NCBI GenBank assembly: GCA_904066235.2
Contig: CAJFCV020000006.1
Coordinates: forward strand, 7,998,001 to 8,062,000
DNA: 64,000 bases
Source: Bursaphelenchus xylophilus
Lineage: Eukaryota > Nematoda > Chromadorea > Rhabditida > Aphelenchoididae
Direction: 5' to 3'
Made by a program: the position numbers and the translations under genes. Shown here piece by piece: positions 58,301-64,000 of the stretch; the first letter of the stretch is position 1, and each line of letters begins with the position of its first letter. The notes beneath the pieces were generated by a model. The model was not told the DNA's origin. It ran no database searches and worked only from the letters and a program-made list of their open reading frames with translations.

Positions 58301-59774
58301 AAAAAAATAAAGTCAAAAATAAGAAGATCGTCAATCAAAACTGGGAAATAACCGAAATAAAAGCGAAAAACGGAAACTTAGTAGCTCTGACTCGTGCGAT
58401 CATTCACTTCCAGACCAGGATTTCAGAGTTAGAAAAATTTCCGGAAGTGGTCAAACGTTATTAAAAACAAAATTAATCGTATCTACAAGTACCACATTAC
58501 AACCACAATTGCATACTTTTCCAACAACTCATTAAATTCATTGACAAAAATAGAACGCCATAAAAGGAGAAGATATTCATTATCAATCAAAATAGAAGCA
58601 GGTAATTCCAGTTTTACAACGGGTAATCAAACTGGAACCCTTGGAACTGAACCTCATGACCTTTACTATGCTCTCATCTACCTGCAGAATCTACAAAACA
58701 AAGTCATAAAAAACCTAATTTCGTCTCGGTTCGATCGAAAACAGAGTTATAAATTAAAATTCTTAGCTCGCATGACCTTCTGCTGTTCGCCCTTGATCCT
58801 GGAGGATTAAGAAACAGGCCGGTCATGGCCGTATTTTTAATCCAAGGGTCCAGTTTCGGTGGCAAAAGGCGCGAAAGAGCGCTAATCCCATTCGCTATGT
58901 AAAGGTTGGAGAAAATAGGAATTTAAATTCAAAGAAAATACCAAAGACCACAGTATCTAATTAACGAATCATCACACAACAGGATCCACAAAACTTTTGT
59001 TTAACACTCAACGTGCTCGCCGTGTCATTTTGAGAATTATCAAATCCTTTGCCAGTGAATAAAGCACTATCAAAATTCATAAAACGGCACGGACGGTGCA
59101 TTGAGTGCAAATACTTACCTGAACTCCAGCTCCTTCGTCCTATGATCAAAGTCAATATCCAATAAGACTTGTCCCAATTCCTCGCAGATTGGCTGTTGAC
59201 TAATGTTCGGTTTACCCGGGACTGGGACTTGTAAAGGAGCGCCGATAGGTAACCAGATGTCCTGATGCGACTGGGAGATTATCTCTCGTCTCTTCAGGGA
59301 TTTCCGGCCCAATTGACGTTGTATTCGCCCATCGATGGTTTCGACTATCACTATTTGGAGGTTTTTGAAGCTAGATGGCAAGATGTCATTGTATTCGCCT
59401 GAGAGGACGCAACTAAAATATTTAGAAAATGTTATATGCCAAAAATATTTAGAAGGAGAGTAAAACACTTACCTTTCTGCGGTCGGAACCGCAATCGACT
59501 GAAAAAACTCCTTTCCGTCGATTTTTACATGGACCCGTAGGACCGAGGAGACTGGAGGATATGTTAAACAAAGGTTTTCTAAGACTTTCCGGCCTTTGGC
59601 TGGGACTGTAGCCGTCGACTTCAGGTGTTGGCACGGTGCACAAGCGGGCGGTGGCGGGGAAATCCGAAGATTCCGGAGCTGGACTATCGACATCCGAAGA
59701 GATTCGACCCGACGGAGTCGAGGTCCTTCCTCCGGCTGGATCGGCGGCAAATTGGGCGGCCGACATCCGTGCAT
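49355..59774 (-). CDS. Ras GTPase-activating protein, GAP1 (RASA2/RASA3)-like
   Basis: Nine minus-strand exons (59473-59774, 59119-59412, 56650-57074, 56264-56573, 50844-51705, 50211-50776, 49893-50130, 49710-49829, 49355-49669) encode 1143 residues. The protein would switch off Ras by stimulating GTP hydrolysis. The N-terminal 450 residues include strand-rich segments like diverged C2 domains (MSIVQLRNLRI...; NLQIVIVETIDGR). The RasGAP domain runs from MRIRLWYSLDEVLPL. It has HDVNTLFRSQSMCSKVMYEMMK (arginine finger region), KCCEIDPSKL, and FLIMRFFAAAILNPKLYGL for the FLR...NP motif. A PH domain follows (LKTGHMVERRAG...KRRFVSLTETELSW...EVHFQANSLSDMNEW), then a coiled-coil stretch and a Ser/Pro-rich end. 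No BTK zinc motif is seen. An acceptor CCTTCAG ends 18 bases before the ATG, consistent with trans-splicing. Confidence 0.9.
51706..53952 (-). other. Part of RasGAP intron 4
   Basis: AT-rich with short frames on both strands (for example 52098-52460 plus, 53657-53887 plus), none with family features. Confidence 0.4.
53953..55200 (-). CDS. Possible gustatory-receptor-like multi-pass membrane protein, model incomplete
   Basis: Nested in RasGAP intron 4 on the same strand. Minus-strand stretches encode hydrophobic helices. One joins ...RRLGRSLKFGL (donor near 55088) to SLAVVFVVIGTLHGPFVTCFI, then YFNLSVVLITVSSTYLSSV (about 54813-55029). The last exon (53953 to about 54485) has MFAVLLWTVALLGWSICG and a C-terminal block FDGRLIGLFGALFEEQSLPY...ISTCLFVSLVIEF. 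Insect-type gustatory receptors (7tm_7, and the worm gur/lite-1 group) end with a similar helix carrying TYxxxxxQF; here TC and EF replace it. I could not connect the middle part (54490-54810) without a stop, so this may be a real gene with unseen exons or a decaying copy. Confidence 0.4.
55300..56263 (-). other. Remaining part of RasGAP intron 4
   Basis: No gene or repeat is recognised; short frames lack features. Confidence 0.4.
57075..59118 (-). other. RasGAP intron 2
   Basis: A 2.0 kb AT-rich intron; no coding or repeat structure was recognised. Confidence 0.4.
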
Positions 59775-59792
59775 CAAGGGAGGGAGTCAGTC

Positions 59793-62700
59793 CTGAAGGA
59801 TAATGCAAAAATTATTAAAATACTAAATGGAACCCATCAAAAATACATTCACGAACATCCAGATTCATATTCGATAAAAAATAAATATTCCAAAAATCAT
59901 AAAACGGAGAGAAAACCATCACAAATATCTATCAACACAAGATACGAATTAGTTTCTCCATGATTTCATCAGCAAGCCTATAAAAAGCGCATGACCACGA
60001 CTATTCTAAAGGGAAATGTCAACATCTCCAGCATAAATTACATCTTTTACAAAAGTTCTTCGGCGATAAACCTAAAAATCTTCTAAATTTATAAATTTTG
60101 CATTCAAAAATCAATAATTGTCGACGCAATGTCAAAAAATTTAAAATTTATCGGATTTGATTAGTCTTTGGTAAGAAAAACAGAGCATTGTAGGGCGTGA
60201 AAGTCTCTTAATCGAATCGATGATCGAAAAAAAGAAGAAAAAACCAGATTTTGGAGCTCATTAGAAGGGCGGTGGGGGGAGAAGGCGTTGCGTCACTTCC
60301 GGCCACCGAAAACGCCCAAAAATTGACAAAAAACGGAAATCCGTCTACGGTTCCACACGAAAATAGGACGCATCCAACACTTCCATTACAGCACCTACAC
60401 AGGATTAAGGACAAGATCGGAAGACTTTTCAAATCGCCTGCTACATAATATTAACCGATTCGCAAACAATTTGAATAACTTGTCCAAGTGCAAGGAGTAT
60501 CATGAAAAGAGTAAGCAAAAATGAAGAATTTGAATACCCAAGAGCATACCATTCACCCGCGGCGTGTTTTTATCCCCAATATACATCAGCATAATAAATA
60601 TACCAAAAAGGATGTCATGGCATGATGGAATGGTCGAAAATAGTTGGACCGATAGATCCAATGTCCATTATTCTCATTTATGACCCTCTTTTGAGGCGGA
60701 AATCATGAATACATTTGAATAATATTGTAATAGCTGATCTCCGCGAACAGATTAGGCTTAAACCCACCGAACCCGACGTTCCTCCAACGCTTAGTTTGCA
60801 TAAAAATAGATACAATACTCAGCTGTTAACCATGGATTTGCAATTTGAATGCAAATTCAGAAGCGATAAGCTCTGCAGCAACGAATTCGTTCTCTTTTGG
60901 TTGGAATCGAATCGGAAATTCGCAGGTGAAACGACCAAAAGCTGATGGAATGAAACGAACCGGAAGTGCAATGTACTCTTTTGAGCCGTCTGCTTCTCTC
61001 GCGTCTCTCCGGCGACCCCGCTATCAGTGACGGCGACGGTGATAAGAGCGCTGCAAAGTCGGGGTCATCCCGAAACGGCCCGATTCTCGGCATTGTTGCG
61101 CAATTAACGCATGTTTTTGCTTAATGCCTCGGGGCCTGGGCTCTCGGGCGGATCTCCGCCGGTACCGCAATCTCTCCCACCGCCATTTTAAATGATAAGG
61201 GTGCGGTCGAAGGGTGATCGAAAGGTCTTTCCGCCAAGTTTCCGACGAATTAGGAGAAGAATCTCCGGTATTCAAAGAGTTTGCGGTCATATTTTACAGT
61301 TATTAACGTCGAAAAGAGTAATAAGGATGATTATAAATGGTGAAAGGCATGTGAAATAAAGGGTCGCCGCAGAATAACGGACTTCTTCTTAGAACGGATC
61401 TCAGTTTGAACGATTTGACTGCAGGTTAACTATATCAAATTACGAGAATATCTACCACACATAACAGCCAAATAAAATTGATGATATTTTATAAATAATT
61501 CCTCTCTAATGAGTACCCAAGAGGACACTTGCCTGACAATATTCTGATAGTAATTGGCTATTTCATGATACGAAAAGTGTTGTTCAATAACAAATTTGCT
61601 TTCTTTCACTTCCGCTGAACCCATTCTGCTCGAGAAGATTGTTAAAACCCGAGTAAAATTACACTCAAGATCACGTTTTCACACTAATACAAGGTATTTT
61701 TGAAGAAAGATGATAAAAAGAGATGATAATTTGAGAGGAATTATCTGATTTTGAGTGAACTTGGGTATTACTTTCGAAATAATGAGTCATTAACAAGAAA
61801 ATTGTTAGATATTAGAGCAATTTAAGGTAATCAAAATAAGCAAATAGGCAGAAAATGGTCATAAAAGCATTGAAAGTGGTGCATAAAATCTCGGAGAAAA
61901 AATGTATCCGTTTCCGAAACTTGAAAGCCGTTATCACAAGAAAACTTTTTTGGGAAGATTACTACTATTCGAAAAGAAGATTAAATAAAAGCCCTCCATT
62001 GTAATCGACCAGAACGCCTGAAGACGCTCCGAAAACTCTCCGCGACATTTTTTTGGGACCGAGTGTAAAAAATCAGTCGAAGGAAAGCGATTTGGGGAGA
62101 TTAATGGGGCCAAATGGACGGGTCGACGGCAAAAAAGTTGCTCACTCCTCGGGGAGGGGCTTTTCAGACGGGCGAGACGAAAAAGAAGGGAAATTTTTCC
62201 GTTACGATTGTTTTGGAGGGAACGGAGGTGCGCCAGGTGAGAAGCGGGACCTTTAAGTGACCTTCGCTTTTATTTTTAGAACACTGATTTTGGTGAGAGA
62301 AGTCACATTCCTCGAGTGCCGCGCGGTTTACGGGATCAGAAGCCCTTCCTTTGGGAGCGGCGTTTCGGATTAGTCAATGGGAAAGTAATTGCGCAAATCC
62401 ACTCAGCAAGGCAATTGCGCGCGAGCTTATAATAGTCAAAGCAATCCGCGAAAAGTTAACCATGATATGAGAGACATTTCATATCATAAAATACAATCTT
62501 CGAAAACAAGATGACCATCAAAAGTCCGACCATTGAATCCAGACGGAAATCTCGCGATCAGTCAAAAACTTTTAAAAATTGAAGGGCCTAGGATTGTATT
62601 CTTTCTTTTGTAAGACGGGAGAACGTTTGGACACAGCCCGGCCGAATTCAAGAGTTTTGTTCAGAGACTTTGGAACAGTCAAGAGAGTAGGCGGGCAGGA

Positions 62701-63224
62701 AGGCAGCTCAAAGGGGAATTAACAAACACACAAAAGATTAAAAGACAATTAAATTGTTTATTCTCGCGAATTTGAATCCCACTGAGCAAGTTTTTGAAAT
62801 TGGCCTTGTCTTTTGGGACGAGGTTTGTGGCCAATGATCAAGAGGAATGTAGGAAACAGAGGGAACTGCAAGAAACATCTCGACAACCCATTGAAACGTT
62901 GCTTTATTCTGCCAATCGAGATACAGTAATCTTAATGTGGGATGTCAAGTTTTTGTGCAGAAACCATACTCTATGTTACTGATCTGGATTGTTCCTTTTG
63001 TTGAATATGGGTTGTTAAAAAGCAGCTACAGTAAACAGAAGTTTCCATTTTTTGGGACACCCTGTAAACACTCAAGTTCTTGGACCGTCTCTGGGAACAC
63101 GTTGGTTGGCAAGGATGATAAAAAAAACGTAAGGCAGAAATGTCAAATATGACACTGAATGAGATATTCGTTTATTACAACAGCCAAATTACGGTAATCT
63201 GAGATGTGAGGTGAACCAAGTTCA
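59793..63224. other. Long intergenic region, no supported gene
   Basis: Short frames are present. A minus-strand one at 61430-61624 starts with MGSAEVKESKFVIEQHFSY, vaguely like the first strand of a MATH domain, and has possible donors near 61530, but no following exon was found. Another at 61024-61290 (minus) is Arg-rich without features. A plus-strand frame at 62053-62256 lies in a slightly more GC-rich patch. Promoter sequences for the RasGAP gene should lie at the left end. Confidence 0.35.
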
Positions 63225-63959
63225 CTATGCCGATGCATTATCATATACCAAACGTCGACTAATTTTGTCGTAAACGAGATTTCCGTTGAAAACTTCAAAG
63301 AAATAAGTGTTGGAACCGAATCCGTCCTTGACTGTCAGAATACTGCTACATCTTCTTTTCAATTTTGCTAATTCACCTGCATATATCATTGTTTTCTTAA
63401 TCTTGAACATCCCATTTTCAATAAATGCAAACTAAAAGAAAGTCATAGTAAATTCTGCAAATTTGAATTAAAAATTGATGACTGAATGACTTACGGAGAC
63501 ATAAGAATTTTGATGGAAAGCATAAACCGATTCAGTCATTCGAATAGAATTCGAAATAGAAGTACTCCAAGTACTCCTCAGCATAGTGTGATCAGCACTT
63601 ATGTGAGTTAAGCCATCTTCTGTTCGAATTAATAATTGATTTGCCCATTGAAACATATCTTGGAAATGCCCATTTACTTCGTGCCATATACATTCTTTGG
63701 TCTTGGCATTGTAATACATGATATATGTGTCATGTTGGCATGAAAAGATCAAAAATAAATGCTCCTGATCCACAGAGATGTGTGGGCTTTGCAATTTCAC
63801 ACAAGTGTTTGGAGTTGATAGAACCTTTACTGGTTGATCCTGGCCTGGAGTCATGTAATGAATATCAACCGTATTATCGTACTTCCATTGAGCGCAATAA
63901 AGACGATCCGGTTTCTTGTCGTAGAACATAGCGTTTCTACGTTCTGTATCGCGCCTGTC
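63225..63959 (-). CDS. Unrecognised protein, C-terminal part, truncated by window end
   Basis: Two minus-strand exons, 63495-63959 and 63225-63431, both phase 0, give 223 residues to the stop. An acceptor TTTTTTAG at 63960 shows that more exons lie beyond 64000. The sequence has short strand-like repeats: RLYCAQWKYDNTVDIHYM, HLFLIFSCQHDTYIMYYNAKTKECIWHEV, and LLIRTEDGLTHISADHTMLRSTW. Aromatic residues at the strand ends could fit a beta-propeller, but no WD or Kelch consensus is seen. I do not recognise the family. The coding call rests on the open frame, clean splice sites and non-random composition. Confidence 0.65.
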
Positions 63960-64000
63960 CTAAAAAATATGTTGCGGCATCTTTGGGATATACAAATTAT

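Noticed and set aside
61024..61290. An Arg-rich 88-residue minus-strand frame upstream of the RasGAP gene, considered as a first exon
   Set aside because: No phase-compatible donor joins it to the exon at 59473-59774, whose acceptor is better explained as a trans-splice site.
1..64000. tRNA, rRNA, spliced-leader RNA or CRISPR features
   Set aside because: Scanning by eye for B-box-like GGTTCRANNCC, spliced-leader sequence and regularly spaced repeats gave nothing convincing; a covariance-model search was not possible here.

Overview
The window reads as nuclear DNA of a nematode. Genes are multi-exon with very small introns (35 to about 80 bases, GT-AG), the encoded proteins are conserved animal housekeeping factors plus worm-type families (a tau-tubulin-kinase-like CK1 kinase, short YG-rich secreted peptides), and several start codons lie only 4 to 26 bases after a strong 3' splice acceptor, as expected for spliced-leader trans-splicing. 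Most proteins are too diverged for Caenorhabditis to be the likely source, so a non-Caenorhabditis nematode is probable; the species cannot be named from sequence alone. No tRNA, rRNA or CRISPR array was recognised.

Layout. 1-7.7 kb: a 1 kb nested fold-back element, a minus-strand Rubicon-homology (DEF8-like) gene, and a GC-rich non-autonomous hAT element with a perfect 8 bp target duplication. 7.7-12.6 kb: a housekeeping cluster: PNPO (+), eIF4E (-), then proteasome alpha subunit PSMA1 (+) and pICln (+). eIF4E and PSMA1 share a 297 bp divergent promoter; PSMA1 and pICln may form an operon. 13.8-16.6 kb: a large secreted Gly-rich precursor with a furin-type site before a cysteine-rich C-terminal domain that resembles IL-17-type cystine-knot ligands. 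16.9-21.0 kb: a CK1/TTBK-like kinase whose two large introns are each filled by a different DNA transposon, both inserted within about 15 bases of the 3' splice site. 21.4-26.5 kb, possibly to 30.4 kb: a minus-strand single-pass membrane protein, 5' end unresolved, with a Tc1/mariner-type fold-back element upstream. 30.9-38 kb: a LysM protein, a small membrane protein, a PAP2 phosphatase (PLPP6-like) whose intron hosts two divergent YG-rich secreted peptide genes, and SLU7. 38.6-44.0 kb: nuclear pore gp210 in 15 exons. 44.9-46.2 kb: an unrecognised 327-residue protein with a 142 bp MITE in an intron. 46.6-48.0 kb: a CDK4/6-like kinase. 49.4-59.8 kb: a GAP1-type RasGAP with PH domain, with a possible gustatory-receptor-like gene nested in its 4.6 kb intron. 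63.2-64 kb: the 3' part of an unrecognised gene.

The genes do not form one pathway. Several cover basic RNA and protein handling: cap binding (eIF4E), splicing (SLU7), Sm assembly (pICln), proteolysis (PSMA1), the nuclear pore (gp210) and B6 synthesis (PNPO). Others are signalling (RasGAP, CDK4/6-like, TTBK-like). The most unusual content is the secreted IL-17-like precursor, the nested YG-peptide pair, and the collection of at least six distinct inverted-repeat DNA elements, three of which sit inside introns. Exon models were built by hand from splice consensus plus reading-frame continuity; for all complete genes the exon lengths sum to a multiple of three.
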